The notes under the pieces were generated by a model. It saw nothing but the letters and a program-made list of their open reading frames with translations, had not been told where the DNA came from and did not search any database. Made by a program: the position numbers and the translations under genes. A stretch of 64,000 bases of DNA from Pyrenophora tritici-repentis (taxonomy: Eukaryota > Ascomycota > Dothideomycetes > Pleosporales > Pleosporaceae), in assembly GCF_003171515.1 (NCBI RefSeq), contig NC_089399.1, positions 2,852,001 through 2,916,000 on the forward strand, in the 5' to 3' direction. Position 1 is the first letter of the stretch. Each line of letters begins with the position of its first letter. Of this stretch, positions 11,393 through 24,600 are shown piece by piece.

Positions 11393-12841
11393 ATGCCTGC
11401 TGAACGTCGAGCTTTCACCACGGCGAGGCCTGTCAAGACGGAGCGCACTCACGAGGAGAACCAGGAGCGGTTAGTCACGTTGTCGACTTGAGCATGAAAC
11501 GTCTTGCTGATGCCATCTAGTGCCTACATTGCTGCCTCGCGCCGCAGTGACCGTAGTCTGGAGGCCCGCATTGAATCTGCGCGCAGAGCTTCTGAGATCC
11601 ACAAGAAGCGCACTGGCCGTGCCCTTCGCGTGACTGAACAGGATGTCATCAACGAGGAAATGTATGAAGAGGAGGATGATGACCTGCCTACTCAGTATCA
11701 GCGACTCAATGCTCATCTGCACACTTCCTCTGTCATGTTCAACAAGAAGCTCCATGACTACATTGCCACGCAGCACGGCGTGCGCAACATGTTCATGTCG
11801 CAGTATCAAAACTCCGGCCCAGCCTATCAGCAGTTTGGTCAGCACTTTCCGGCCAATGGCGCTTCTTTCCCCCAGCCGAACAACTGGCTGAACACGCCCA
11901 TGCTCCAGCCTCACCAGTTCGCTCCTTCTTCGCCACAGGGATTCCAGCAGACGCAGCAGTACAGCCCCACCACCACGCAGCCGCCCCAGGGATACCGCCA
12001 GATGCCTTACTACATTCCCCAGCGCACCCAGTCCCAGGCTCACCAACGCGCTCTTTCTATTCAATTGCCCCAGGGCACATCGCAGTTCGAGCTTCCTGCC
12101 CAGCCGGCAAGTGCTGGTGTCACGACGCCGCAGCAGGAGCTCAATCGCAGACTGTCTTTACCGCCGCAAGCTTTCCAACAGCAACCGAACCAGTCGGTAG
12201 AGCGACCAACGCGCCCTACTCTGTCGCGTTCGCCTACTGCTCATTCTTTGCAGAACCGCCAGTCTCTGTCACCGCAGACTGCGTCACCAACTGCAGGCTC
12301 AGTGCACGATGTCTCGCGCGTGCAGAGCGGCCCTAATACGCCCTCGTCATCTTACACGATGAGCAGCCCAGCGAACTACCCGTTCAGCTCGCAGGCTCTC
12401 AACACCAACCCTTTGACTCTCTCAATGCCCCCTGAGTCGCAGCAGTTCATCGGATCGGCTCTTGATATCAACGACCCGCGCACTGCCACTCTCATGGCTG
12501 GCAGCGAGAATATTCCTCAGCCCTTTACCACCTACACGTATAATCCCAACAAGATCACCCGTACATCAAGCACCAGCAGCATGTCGGACAATGCCACTGG
12601 TTCCGCGCAAACCTTGTCGTCGGGTCTCAATCTGAAGACCGAGCCCATTTCTGGCGCCACCTCACCGGCCGTCTCCACTGTCGTCACAGAGAACCTCTTT
12701 GCAAACGACACATTCTTCACCGCTGGAAGTAATGATTATAATTCTTTCTCCTATTTCCAGGACAGCGAGTTTACCCAGCCCTTCGATGATCACTCCCTTA
12801 ACGATCAAGACAACGGCAATAGCTTTGTCAACTGGGATTAG
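11393..12841 (+). CDS. Conserved Gln/Pro/Ser-rich protein with basic-acidic N-terminal block, possible transcriptional regulator
   Basis: Exons 11393-11469 and 11521-12841, with a 50-nt intron (GTTAGT donor, TTGCTGATG branch, TCTAG acceptor); 465 aa. The N-terminus (MPAERRAFTTARPVKTERTH, then YIAASRRSDRSLEARIESAR) is strongly charged. It leads into a helical block with an acidic patch (EEMYEEEDDDLP) and a short conserved-looking stretch up to about residue 110. The rest is low complexity, rich in Gln, Pro, Ser and Asn, and ends in an acidic aromatic tail (FQDSEFTQPFDDHSLND) that resembles an activation region. No zinc finger, bZIP or other DNA-binding domain is visible, so I do not name a family. 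The very long upstream region and the composition fit a nuclear regulator, but that is inference. Confidence 0.8.
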
Positions 12842-15066
12842 GCGTCCCCCATATATATCATCTGATTATTTCTATTCTTATCAAAGATGCAAGCGATTTT
12901 ACACACGGTCTGTTGTATGACCGTGTGCGCTGCTGTTGTTGCCTCGTTTTGATTGTTAGTCTTGGTTTTGCTTTCACACTTATGATACCTTTTGTATAGG
13001 GTCGTCTACGAGGTTACGACTGATGGCGTTGTGGGCAAGGTTTATTCTTATGGGCGCAACGAAAATGCTTGCCGGCTCAGGATACGAGTGTTCGTTCACA
13101 GGCGCTTCCACGTCGTCTCCATGTCGACACCCCCCCTCCAAGCAATTTGCGAAGCTGAGAGATTGCTGTATAACACATAATTATAGCAGACCAGCTGCGT
13201 ACGCTCAATAACATTGTTCTATTACATTGCTACAGCTATGACGTGTTGCTACTGATCCTTTCCTAATGACATATACCTTCCAGTACATACTTGCACATGC
13301 CTCGAAGATTTCCCAACTAGAAACAGTCATGGACCAAGAGCGTGTGGCAATACACAAGCAAACGCCTATCGGGTTTGTGTAGCCAGTCTTACAACATTTG
13401 GTAACAGGCGGGCCGTCGACGGAAGCGTAACATGCAACTGAACAGCCTGCTATTGGATGTCAGGTAGACACACTACTCTTTCTCACGTAGCAGGTTACAT
13501 CACGGTAAAGGATGCCTCTATCCAGGTGGCCCTAATCTTGCGACGGCGAGGCCGAAGCAGTAGGCGGGACACGTGATAGCACTAAAGGGCCGCTAGCGTC
13601 GTGTACAGCACCCTCGTACAGGTCTTCCCATGTCTCAACGACACAGCCGATCTGTCCGCTCCGGACGGTCGTTCGCGTTGATACTAGTAGGCTTCGTCCA
13701 ATCTGCATCACAGTACCTGAAGACGCCATCGCAACCATTGGATGTTTGGTGGTTTCCCGTGTCTTGGTCCCATGATAGGCTTTCCGGTGCGACGCATCAC
13801 CTGGAACTTCCAAGGTCAAGCTTGGTTCCCTCATCTGTGCGTGACGCTAACCCTTCACTCGGAGGATGCCAGCGTTTTAGCAGAGTTCCTAACCTGCATG
13901 TATCCAGGATTCTTCCGTTGCGAGATCGCTCGAGAGTCGGCATCGTACGGGTGGATGCGGCGGGAAGGGTCCAGACACAAGAAATCCCCGTTCTGACAAA
14001 CACTGCCAGGCCCGCGGCCGACGGCGCTGAGATCGCCATAACGGTCGGCCTTGCTTGTGAAATCAACGAGGAAAACGGCAGGCCGCTTTGTGCGCGAGGC
14101 CAATGCAGGCCATGACCAAGCAGTCAAGCACGCAGCCACCGACGACGCCTCCAATCATGCAGGACTAAGCTTTTTCAACAGAAAGGCTTGGTAGGGCTTC
14201 GACTAGACACTTTTATTGACTGATTGTAGATTTCTGCAGCACGCTATGTACATGAAATACGAATTTGCTCAAGCGTAACAGCGCATCCAGCGCCCCTGAA
14301 TCTGAAGTGACTCGAGTCCATTGGCTCGCAACGACACCATGCCCAGAAGAACAGGCTGTGTCGACTTCGTCAACCTCAACAACAGTAGGATGGGACACTT
14401 GTCGTTAGTCATCCTGGTCTTGTCGGGAGTTTCCTTCCTTCCGCTCCAGCCTGTACGACTAGCGGGGGAGCCTCGCTGCCGTACGCTGCTCGCACCCGTC
14501 AATCATTCTAATGTCGCGCATCTCCTACCTAGACTAAATTCAAGTAGTAACGTCTGCGTGACGTTGTTAATCTCCTTTGATACACCAATTGGCCTTGTTT
14601 ACGATCAGGTCCATGATGAAATAAACAGACATGGGTGAAGCAAACAACACAAATCCTGCTCAATAATGACGATAGCTTCAGGGTATGGCAGGCTTGAGTG
14701 CTTCAGCTCGATACGCGTACCCGGAAAGACGACAGCTTCATCTCACGTACGCCGCCTGCACCACAGAGTAGGCTTCCCGAGTGAGTGGGTATCCAGATAC
14801 CGCCGGTGGGAAGCAAGATGCCGTGCTGCATGTCTGTGTCTTGCATCTAACCGAGTCACTGATCTGCTGCGGCACGACTGTTAGGATCACAACAGGATAC
14901 GATTGTAGTGAAACCCAAGAGATTGCATATAAGATTCTCATTTCTATACATTCAACGCCCAAGATACCCGTTACAGTTGTCTGTTCGACACATTCTCTCG
15001 TTTCTTCCACCACTGCCCCTCATTAATTTCTTAGACCCCAAGGTGTCTTGTGGCATAGATTCCGTC
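12842..15066. other. 2.2-kb intergenic region, no supported gene
   Basis: Several frames of 90-160 codons overlap on both strands between 13.5 and 14.2 kb, for example 13630-14115 plus and 13532-13834 minus. None shows a domain, signal peptide or convincing splice chain. The right end should contain the promoter of the secreted protein gene at 15067. Confidence 0.4.
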
Positions 15067-18059
15067 ATGAAGCTTAGTTTCTACATTCCGTTTGTGGCCT
15101 CTCTAGCGCTCACTGTCGCTGTGAAAGACCGGCGTAAGTTATGATCTTCATTGCCTCTGGTCCTCTTGTTCTACTGAGCTCTTTCAGGATATCTATGCAT
15201 CTACAATTAGCTAATACTCTTCTTAGCGAACTTTGCGAAGCATGTACGCCCTCGCCAGTACGCTCCTCCACCGTCAATCTCTCCTCCATTTCCCAGTCCC
15301 AGTAGCAGTGGTGATACCGTGTCTTCGACCTATTCCAGCGGCACCGGGATCTCCTTCTCGACAGGTGTTTCGTCATCTGTAGACGTGTCTTCCGTTCCTT
15401 CCTCCTCTCTGATAGTAAACACTACGGTCACGGAGTCGACAACATCCTTGGTGACCAGTGTCGTGGTCATTACAACCTTCATTCCCTCATCTGTGCCGTA
15501 AGTTTGTCCCAAGTGCCACTTTTGACCTTCACTGCTTACATGCCATCAAGTGACAACACACTCACCGAGTCCACTACGGATGCTACAGAAAGTAGTTGGG
15601 GCAGCGGTAGCAGTTCTCCTTCTGTGACCGTGCCTCTGTCTACTGGGCCTCTAACTTCCGGAACTACCTCCTACACATCTGTAGGCCCACCCGTCGACAC
15701 TTCAGCCCCTTATGCCAACAGCTCTGGCTCAACTTCATCAATGTGGAGTTCAGGTACTGGCCCAGTGTCTTCGATGCCAAGCTTGACCTCCAGTGCTGGA
15801 AGCAACAGTACGGCGTCGGAAAGTTCTTCCATTCCAATCCCTTCGGCTACTTCTGAAGCCCCAAGTTCAGACATGACTGTCATTACCTCTAGCATCGTCA
15901 GTACCACTGCGATTACTGTGACTACCTCATCGCCGTCCAATGGTACAGCGACTGAGACTGAGACCGGCCCTGCCGAGACCTCTATCGCTAGCGATACAAC
16001 TTCTTGGACTGATACGACGTCTGGCTACAGCCCGCCTGCCGAATCGACCAGCAGTGACGCCTTCGGGAGTTCCTCCTCCACCTTCGATACTACCACAATT
16101 CCGTCGGTTACCTTATCTTCTGTGGGGTCTTCATCACCGGTCGAAACTCCAACCTCTACTACAGATGACTCCGTGTCAACGAGTGTGGCTAGCACATCAT
16201 CGATGAGCTCAGGGTCCTCTTCCTCGACTCACGTTTGGAGTAGAACTGTTACTTTCTCCTTCTCTTTGAGCTCTGCTACGGCTACGTCTTCAGAGGCGTC
16301 TTCTTCAGCTACACTCACAGGAACTGTCTCCGAATCATCTTCGGCAGTGGAGACCCCAAGTTCTTCTGAAGAGACTTCGTCTGCTAGTAGCGCGTCCAGT
16401 GTGGAGTCTACCTCAGACTCTTTCACAGCAACTTCTTCGGAAAGCAGCAGCGTTCCTGCTAGTGCTACCGAGAGCAGTGCTACTGAGACGAGTGCCGCGG
16501 AGACAACTGCTACTGAAACAAGTCCTTCTGAGACCAGTGCCTCTGAGACCGAGTCGGCCTCATCGATGCCGTCAGGGTCATGGACCATCTCATTCAGCTC
16601 TTTCGAGACTTCATCTACACCGACAGCTTCAGAGTCTTCATCTTATGCGCCATCAACAGGTACCATCTCAAGTGAGACTGCATCTTCAACAGCATCGGAT
16701 GTATCGAGCAGCTCGGCCATTCCTACAGAAGAGTCCTCAGCTTCGAAACCGGTTTTGCCGAGCACCACTCTGGTTTTGCCTTCTGAGACATCGTCATCGC
16801 CCTCGGGGACATCAGACAGTGAGTCAGTTACATCTTCTGAGACTCCAGTACCATCTGGTAGCTCTTCTAGCTCAGAGATGGCGACGACAGGAACAGAGTC
16901 CATTCCGGTTACATCTTCCGCTGCCAGCGAGACCGGCACTGAGACCCCTTCGGCCAGCTCCGAAGCTCCTTCGTCGTCCAGCCCTGGAGAAACCTCCGCC
17001 ATACCATCCGCCTCCGAGAGCTCACCTTTACCCTCCGCTACAAGCGAATCCAGCACTGATATCTCCTCAACCTCAAGCGCCGGCATTCCTGTTTCGACTT
17101 CCATCACACCATCCCCTTCTGAGAGCTTGCCCATGCCCTCTGTTACAAGCGAATCTAGCTCTGAAGCTCCCTCATCCAGCCCTGCTGAGACTTCCGCTAC
17201 GCCGTCCGCTTCTGAAAGCTCGCCCATACCCTCAGTTACGAGCGAATCCAGCACCGATGTCATCCCAACATCAAGCGCCGGAATCCCCGTCGAGACTACC
17301 ACCACACCATCTGCATCTGAGAGCTCGCCAATAACCTCTGTCACAAGCGAGTCCAGCTCCGGAGCGCCCGCGTCATCCAGCCCTGCTGAGACTTCTGCAA
17401 CATCACCCGCTTCTGAGAGCTCACCCATACCTTCCGCGACAAGTGAATCCAGCACCAATGTCACACCAACATCAAGCGCAGGCATCCCTGTGGAGACCTC
17501 TGAGTCCTCTTGGATCACAATACCCAGCAGCCTCCTACCCACAACCGGCCTCACCACAAACACCGATGCAACCGCCACCTCATTCCCCATCGACACATCG
17601 ACCCCCATCCCCACCAATACCTCAGCCCCTTCTTCAGAATACACATACTACAGCCCCAGCTTACCCGCCACCGACACCAACACCGACGCCACAGCTACTT
17701 CCTTCCCCGTCGACACTTCCACCGCACCCACCGACACCTCATCTACGGCTGCCAGCTTGTCCAGTGTAAGCTACTCACACTTCACACCCAGCTCTCTCGT
17801 TACTTCGGCCACAAACACAGATGCGACGTTTTCTTCGTGGCCTGTGGACTCAAGCACAAACGCTATGCCGACACCCACACCAACGACGTTTGAGACGAGC
17901 GCAAGTGCGAGTAAGAGTGGGTATGCACCACCACCTGCTGCGTCTACGTATGATGTTTACGATACTACGGGAAGGAAGGGTGGTGTAAGTTCTTAGATCC
18001 TATCTGTTACTATCTGAGCTTTACTAACAAATATATAGATGGGCATGTGGTTCTTGTGA
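15067..18059 (+). CDS. Large secreted Ser/Thr-rich cell-surface protein with internal repeats
   Basis: Four exons by phase: 15067-15133, 15227-15497, 15551-17984 and 18039-18059, giving 930 aa. Introns have GTAAGT-type donors; the last has a perfect ACTAAC branch and ATATAG acceptor. A signal peptide opens the protein (MKLSFYIPFVASLALTVAV), then a basic-proline segment (NFAKHVRPRQYAPPP). The remainder is over half Ser/Thr/Pro/Ala/Glu, expected to be densely O-mannosylated. Near the C-terminal third there are nearly three 66-residue repeats, then three imperfect TNTDATATSFPVDTST-type units. The last exon adds only MGMWFL, so there is no normal GPI tail; an adhesin or stalk-like wall protein is likely. 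No catalytic domain is seen. Serine-rich frames in the other phases and on the opposite strand are shadows. Confidence 0.8.
16955..17510 (+). repeat. 198-bp coding tandem repeat, about 2.8 copies
   Basis: Units begin near 16955, 17153 and 17351. Each encodes about 66 residues following the order SEAPSSS, PAETSA, SASESSPIPS, TSESSTD, TSSAGIPV, then a degenerate half repeat ending TSE. Copies differ mainly by synonymous or Ser/Thr/Ala changes. The array lies within the secreted Ser/Thr-rich protein gene. Confidence 0.8.
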
Positions 18060-19004
18060 GTAAAACTAAAACAGGCAAGGAGATACCGTGTATGATGGGC
18101 GTTTTCCCCTGTCGACACAGGGTTTGCACGTAGGATGGAGAGAGACGATGATATGAGACATGGGAAAGAAAGATACGGATCACTTCGCTTCACTTCACTT
18201 CTTAGCTAGTATTTTCTTTCTCTTCTACACTCTCCTTGAGATGAAAACCTTTGATACAAATAGGTGGATGAATGGATGAATGGAATGGAAAGATGTATAC
18301 AATATTCCCCTTGCTCTGCTTCTCCCTCCTTCTCCTCGCTCAATTACACAACCCCACCATTCTACCCATTCATCTGTAAACACCCAAGTAGGTTATGCAA
18401 CCATGGCAATCGTGCTTGGGATGCAAAAATGGGTGACGTGACAAGGAAATGCTTTTCAAGGACCAGAACTCCAAGCTTTTTACTTTTTCTACATGTGTGT
18501 TTTACTTCTTGGTGATGGTGCCAGTGCTTCTGAAAGACATTTAGGCGACTGATGAGTATGCCTGATATGCATGCACAACCACAGTTACAGCGCAGCCCGG
18601 CGCGCTTATCTTATTTGGGATATGTGTGAAGTTTGCTTTTTGGCCAGACATGTTTTTTTGTTGACGTGGCAGGGAGTAATGGGCAAGCGAGGTAATCGAG
18701 GTAAAGATAGAGCGAACAAGCACGGAGGGCAGCGATTTCAGAGGTAACAACGGCCCTCCAAGGATCGGGTCGCTCATATGCATAGGTATTGCTAGAGATT
18801 GTGAAGAGCTATCTCTGTTTCCAATACGCCAAGCATCACGCAACAAAAACCATAGTATTGAAGTTCTGAAAATCTTTCATTCATTCATGCAATGCATCGG
18901 CCGTAAAACTCAGCCATTGTCTTTCCTTCCCCCAAACCGCTATGGTTTATCCTCCTTTGTCATTATACATCATAACATTTCCCACGCACGTCCTGGTGAC
19001 GTCT
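18060..19004. other. Convergent intergenic region, no gene
   Basis: About 945 bases between the ends of convergent genes. It has pyrimidine-rich and AT-rich stretches. No coding, RNA or repeat feature can be supported. Confidence 0.5.
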
Positions 19005-19466
19005 TTACATCTTGCTCTTAGCCTCGCCCTTGACCTCAGCCGCCTTTCCCTTGGCCTCGCCCGCAACCTCATTCGCCTTTCCCTTGACTTGGCCTGCCAT
19101 CTCGTTTGCCTGGCCCTTTGCTTGGCCGGTGGTCTCGGGTGTGACTTCCTTGACTTTCTCGGCGACTTGTTCTGCAGTGACATGTTGAATTAGCCCTTGT
19201 TCATTCATCATTGTGAGAGTGATGCCTGCGAACCGTATGATGTCGTCATGTTCTCGGCTGTGCGAGCGAAGAGGAGCATCAGGAATGGTGGTTGGAATAG
19301 GGGAAAGGTTTTACGTACCGCCCTTCTCAATGCCCTTTACTGCGGCGCCTGAGATTGTCTTGTCGACTGCCTTTGCGGCATCCTTGATGACTTCTACTGG
19401 GCTCTTGCGGGCAACGGGTGTGGTGCTGAAAAGACGAGCCTGGCGGGCAATCTGTTGGCGGAACAT
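19005..19466 (-). CDS. Small LEA-like protein with mitochondrial presequence
   Basis: Minus strand, exon 1 19466-19319 and exon 2 19171-19005, 104 aa. The intron has a GTACGT donor and CTGCAG acceptor and a split Glu codon. The N-terminus (MFRQQIARQARLFSTTPVAR) is an arginine-rich amphipathic presequence with an RLFSTTP-type cleavage context, so the product should enter mitochondria. The second half is built from degenerate 11-residue amphipathic units (GQAKGQANEMAG, GQVKGKANEVAG, GEAKGKAAEVKG). This pattern is typical of group 3 late-embryogenesis-abundant proteins, which protect membranes and proteins under drying or heat. A stress-protection role is inferred from the repeat type; no catalytic motif exists. 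Confidence 0.8.
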
Positions 19467-19858
19467 GTTGATTGGATTGTTTGAGGATGTGGTTGTGTAG
19501 GTAGTGTGGTTGTGTGGGATTCTGGTTTTGGAGATCGAGGAGATGGGCAATTGGTCAATTGAGATGAAATTTGTATTTCGAGAAGCTGGTGCGAAAGACG
19601 GCTTTAAAGCATATGTGGGAGTTGGACAGAGCTGCTTGTGCAAGAGCTGTACTATGACGTAGCTATGATCAGCCATGTCGACTGGTTCCGTTAGCCGTGG
19701 CCCGAGCTCCTGCGCGTTGCATAATGCATTATCCAACATCACAATTTGCAAATTAGCACGCAGCGAAGAAGATGAAACTCTGCATGTGCGGTTTGTCAAG
19801 GTAAAAATGTATTTGACATTACTTCATAGGTTTAGCTCTTTCTCGGAGCGACATCCAT
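19467..19858. other. Intergenic, no gene
   Basis: About 390 bases upstream of the LEA-like gene and downstream of the esterase stop, both on the minus strand. No independent coding feature is seen. Confidence 0.5.
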
Positions 19859-21672
19859 CTAGTACAGCGCCTTCTGCCACCACGCACACCGGGCGTTCGC
19901 GTTGGAATCACGGATTTCCTCGATACCCTTGATACCTAGCTCAATAACCCTTGCGTTTGCGCCGTACATGTTAAATTGCTTCACGCCCTTTGCATCTGGA
20001 ACGCCCGTCTCCGCAAAGCTCGCGATGAAGTTCTGCAGAGCAACGGCAACCGTCACATTAGCTACTTGCTCAGTAGCCGCTCCACCCGGAAAGTAAGTGT
20101 AAGGAACATCCATGCCATGAATAGCCGGAGGCACGGAAAAGAGGTAAGAGTAGGTGGAGTTTCCATAGGCTCTGGAGAGGTATTCGGTGTTGCAAGTAAA
20201 GACCCCCTCAGCGACGATGAGGCTGCCGCGCTCGAATTGACTTTTGTAGCCGTAGGTGCCATCGAAAACCGGAGGGTACAGGGTCTTGGTGATGTAGTTG
20301 AGGGATTTTTTCGGAATGTTGACAAATGAGCCACTGAGCTGGGATTCCAATACGGTGTCGTTCGGAATAAAGGCTGGCGTGAAGAGAGCTCCTTCATTGG
20401 CGTTGTGGCCGACCATGACTCGGACGTCCTGGTCGAAGCGGCCCTGAGCGAGGAGTCGCCCAGGTTGGAGCGGAACAAATAGACCATCTACAACTGGACC
20501 ATACGAGAACCCACCATATTGGGAATCAAAGATGACCTGCTGGGCACTGGCGCGAATAATGTCCTCGGAAGGCAAAGCGCGCAGCTCAGCAAGGGATGTA
20601 GCGTTGGCAAGCTTGAGAAACTTCTGGTAAGTGTCCTCTTGCGCATCTGCAGAGTTCATAGGCTGCCATCCAGGACTTTGAGGTACAGCTTGCTGGAAAG
20701 GCGCTGAGCCGTTGGCACCTCCGTAGGCTGTGATTTGGTGCATGATTGAGCCACCTCCAGCGCTTTCACCAAACACCGTGACCTTTTGATAGGGTCAGTT
20801 TATGCTACACACTGCTTTTCATAAACGTATCAACTCACTCGGTTCTTGTCGCCACCGAAAAGGTGAATGTTCTCTTGGACCCATTCAAGCGCAAATCGCT
20901 GGTCATACAACCCCAGATTGGAGACACCGCCTTCTTCATTGTAGGAAGGGCCGCTGGACCAACCCATTGCACCTAGGCGGTAGTTCAATGCAACGTAGAT
21001 GATGTCGCCATTAGTCGAGTTGCCGGATGCAGCAAGCAGACCGGCGGGGTTGTTGTTCTTTGATCCACCTGTATATCCGCCTCCGTAGATCCATACAAGT
21101 ACGGGAGCTCCATAACCTTTGCCAACGTTGTCTAGAACGTCTTCAGGCACGAACACATCAAGAAATAGACAATCTTCGGATTCGCGAGGATCAGGTGTAG
21201 GAATAGGACTGCTGGCATTGGCTCCTGGCGCTGTGTAGGTCATGTTGAGAGGAGGTACACCTAAGACTTCTCTAGCCAAAGCCCTTGCCGCAACAGCGTT
21301 CCATGCAGGGTTAGCCTGTGGGCATATTCTTGAGGTTTGTCAGTATAGCCGCTTTGAGCCTTCTTAGTTGGATGCTGTACCTTGCGGCATCACCATTGTT
21401 AACAGCCGATCTGTTCACCGCCGGTGCTTGAGGGGGTGCAAATCTCAAGTTTCCGACAGGCGGCGCTGCATACCGTATGTTGGAGAAGTTGTAAAAGTTA
21501 CCGGAATCCTGGTTCGGGTGTTATGATGCGAATGTGAGCTATTTTGGGATGGAAAACAAACATTGAAACCCGAAGCCCGATAAATCTCATAGCCAAGGTC
21601 GATAGTAGGCAACGATGAGTTCTGTGCGTATACCGCGCCCATTAGGGCTGCTGCTGTTGCGAGGTAAAGCAT
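19859..21672 (-). CDS. Secreted type-B carboxylesterase/lipase
   Basis: Four exons on minus: 21672-21562, 21508-21381, 21328-20839 and 20782-19859; introns of 52-56 nt, all phases consistent; 550 aa. A signal peptide (MLYLATAAALMGAVYA) is followed by the family start (FSNIRYAAPPVGNLRF). The conserved SEDCLFLDVFVP segment, the oxyanion-hole region (VWIYGGGYTGG) and the nucleophile elbow GESAG with Ser about 250 are all present. The acid residue is Glu about 373 (HNANEGALF) and the histidine is about 465 (PAIHGMDVPY), completing the triad. The product hydrolyses ester bonds outside the cell; the substrate cannot be told from sequence. The length is normal for fungal cholinesterase-like enzymes. 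No lesion is seen. Confidence 0.92.
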
Positions 21673-24600
21673 ATTCGTGGACGGGATGCAGAGGAAAGCA
21701 ATGCAGTGCAGTTGCAGTGGTAAAAGCGAGGACTTCCAAGTCTAAGTATCCCAGGCGTCAAACAGAAAGCGGCCTACCCTGGTACAAAAAAGACAAGCAC
21801 GACAGCCCGTCTGGCAGGTATGGGTCAAGCATCCATTTATACACTCCTTTCATCTTGCCTAGTCTAATGGCGCAACGATTCGTAATGCTGCCGGTTGGAA
21901 GCAATAGCCGCAAAAGCCTCACTCGCCCTAATGCAAACCTCCACTGCAGTAGCTGTCGACAGAGTTAAGCTTGTCTGGATGTGGTAATGCCCGAGTCGTG
22001 TGTGAGGTATTACATGGCGTGCGTCATTCTGGGGGCGGGAACCTCGGCGAGCTAGCCGCCTACTTAACACCGATTCGTCCGCCTTAGGACGGGTGTACTA
22101 GCCAGTTCTCTCCAAGTACATCTTGGGCCGGATGTGTAGGCATCGATGATTGCCCCAATATTGACGGTGAGTTCGTAATTGACACTTGACATTTGACATT
22201 TGAAACACGGTCCACCTTCCGCTAGGTTGGGAAGGAACATTGGAAAGGGTCCTGCACTTCGCGTGGTGCTGCAAAAGGCAAGAGCAGATTGACGATCTGA
22301 CCGGGATATTCCCCGGCGTATCCCCGCAACCCGATCGAAATAAGGCAGAGAGCCGAGGCATCTCGTCTGTTGCTTGGCGTCTCTAACCGATGTCTTTCCA
22401 ATCATCTATGTCCACGGCGCTTGCAGGACAGGAAGCTTCGGTACTCCGCACCAAACTCGCCGCCGCCATCATCTTCAGGCAATTTTCGATAACTTGCTCT
22501 ATGTGTTTGGCCTGGGCCCGGATATACCACCTTCTTCCCAACAACCAGGCAACGCCCACAGCCACAAACGGTCCCAATCTGCACTAGAGACGGTGTCCTC
22601 GCTACCCATATTCTTGGTGCCGGCCCTATTTAGTCTCGAACGTTGCCGGACGCCCGTGTACCTTACGCGAGCCGAGGTTCTTGTAAACATCATTCACATT
22701 TACTCCCTTGTCGTTCATACACATCGGGCATCTAGCTGTGAACCTCAAGATGCTCTTGACTCTCGCTTCTCACCTAGATAACCCTTTTTACACCCTGCAC
22801 AAATGCAAGGCCACCGGCATACCTGCACTGTACGGGCGTATACACACTAGACCATGGGTGACGACGACCAGCCAAAATTTACGGATGGACGGATAATGCT
22901 ATACGAGACGGCTTGCGTATGAAAAGTTGTGGCGTTTTAGACGTCCTAGTCCTGATGCCTGTAGAAGTGGCCCAGCGATTGAGAAGAGTAAAATCGAGTT
23001 GGACATCGAGTGAAGCATTGGTAACGTTAACCCCTAGTTTGTGTTGATCACAATGAATGACCGGGAAATACATCGGGGCATAGTTTAGCGTCTTTGACCA
23101 TGGTACGCTGTACGGGCTAAGCGGTGTTGATCAAAGGCTTGAACTCAACGTCGTAATAGCAGCTTAAGCCGTTAGCTGGTATACAGCCCAAGACCACCAA
23201 CCCCTGCTTTCAATTTGGAATGCTTCCATGCAGCGTCCGGTTTTGGCCCCTAGACTCTTTCACGTTAGTGAGGTGATTGCCACGACAAGTGTTACTTCCG
23301 ACATGTGAGTCAAGACTCTCGGACCGGTCCTTCCTGGTCCTCATTTGTTACCTCCGTGAAAAGTTCCTTAGGAAGTTTCATTACGAAAGTCCCGCGGCAG
23401 GTGCTTCTAGGCAGTCCACTGGGGGACTACTGCTAGGTCCGATCCTGGTACAAGGGGTGCAGTGGCGGTGCACGGTTCTATGGAAGTCATCTTGATTTGG
23501 TAGGTAGAAGCTAACAAACTGTCGCCCTCCTGCCGTTTCATTGAATAGTAAAGAGATGGGATTGAGGCGCCAATGAGTGGGTACTCGATACCCCACATCA
23601 GTAAGATGGGTGGTTTGCACTACCAGGTCGCTTGGAGATTGGACAGCGGGAGCTGTGTTACCCGGCTGTGTGAATCTGTAGTTATGAAGCGGATAATAAT
23701 GAACAGAACTTTGATGAATAAAATTGTGACGCCTCCACCTGACGTCGTCGCAATCTTGCGTATGGGAGCACGGGTGGAGCGACTTGTCGGGTCGATCGTT
23801 CCCAGATCGTGGAAATCGCCCGAGACGCCAGCCTGTGCTCGAACAGCCCCGCCCGGACCCCTTTATCATTCTTCGTACTCGTTGCACTTCGCTTTCCATC
23901 CCGACAGCGACCACATCTAAATCATGCGGAATCTGTGCCTATTACAGGAAGGTGCTCGTCACCAAGACCTACCCCTTCGTCCCTTGTCCTTGCTCTTGGA
24001 GCGCTGTAATTTCACAGCGTGGCTGTTCCGATGAGTCTCGTGCACGTTGCTGAACCACTCAGTCTCCACGTCTCCAGCTTCTCCTCCGTCAAAAGTACAG
24101 GGTTAGTCGATCTTTGAGTACTTTCAATTCTAGTCTGAATCCGATAATATCCTATCGTAGTACGCGTATGCACAGCTGCACATGGTAAGCACTTTCAAGT
24201 TCTTTGGTCATCTTTTCTCCATGGCGACAATCTCCATATCATTTCCTGGGTGTTTTTCTCAATCCCTTCTTTCGTTGATATGACACACATTTCAGGGTCT
24301 TTCTCGTGTGGGCCCTTGGCGTTGCATATTCTATGAATATCCAGCGCCTTCGCCTCTGAGATTGTTTCGCAGATGCGTTTTTGGAGAGCAATTGCCGATC
24401 AAGCAACCTATGTCGGATTTGACATTGAAACGTCTTAGACATGCGGCGCGTTCTCGCTATGCGCTTTGAGAGAAGATGTGGCACGAAATAAGAGGAGTCC
24501 GGATTTAAGGGCTGGTCATGGTGTTGGAAGGAAAAGGTCAGCGTCGACTGAAGTTGAGATACTCCCAGCAACAAGCTTTGTTACCCTCGGCCAGACTCTA

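Noticed and set aside
13532..14160. Several 60-160 codon frames on both strands that look weakly protein-like
   Set aside because: No donor/acceptor chain joined them, and no domain or hydrophobic leader with continuation was convincing.
16229..17644. Long minus-strand and alternate-phase frames opposite the Ser/Thr-rich gene
   Set aside because: They mirror the skewed codon composition of the plus-strand gene. The minus frames are Glu/Val/Ser-rich shadows and have no start context or introns.
22383..22577. Minus frame starting MGPFVAVGVAWLLGRRW
   Set aside because: The start is TTG, the hydrophobic part is short, and no exon continues it. It has overlapping frames on both strands.
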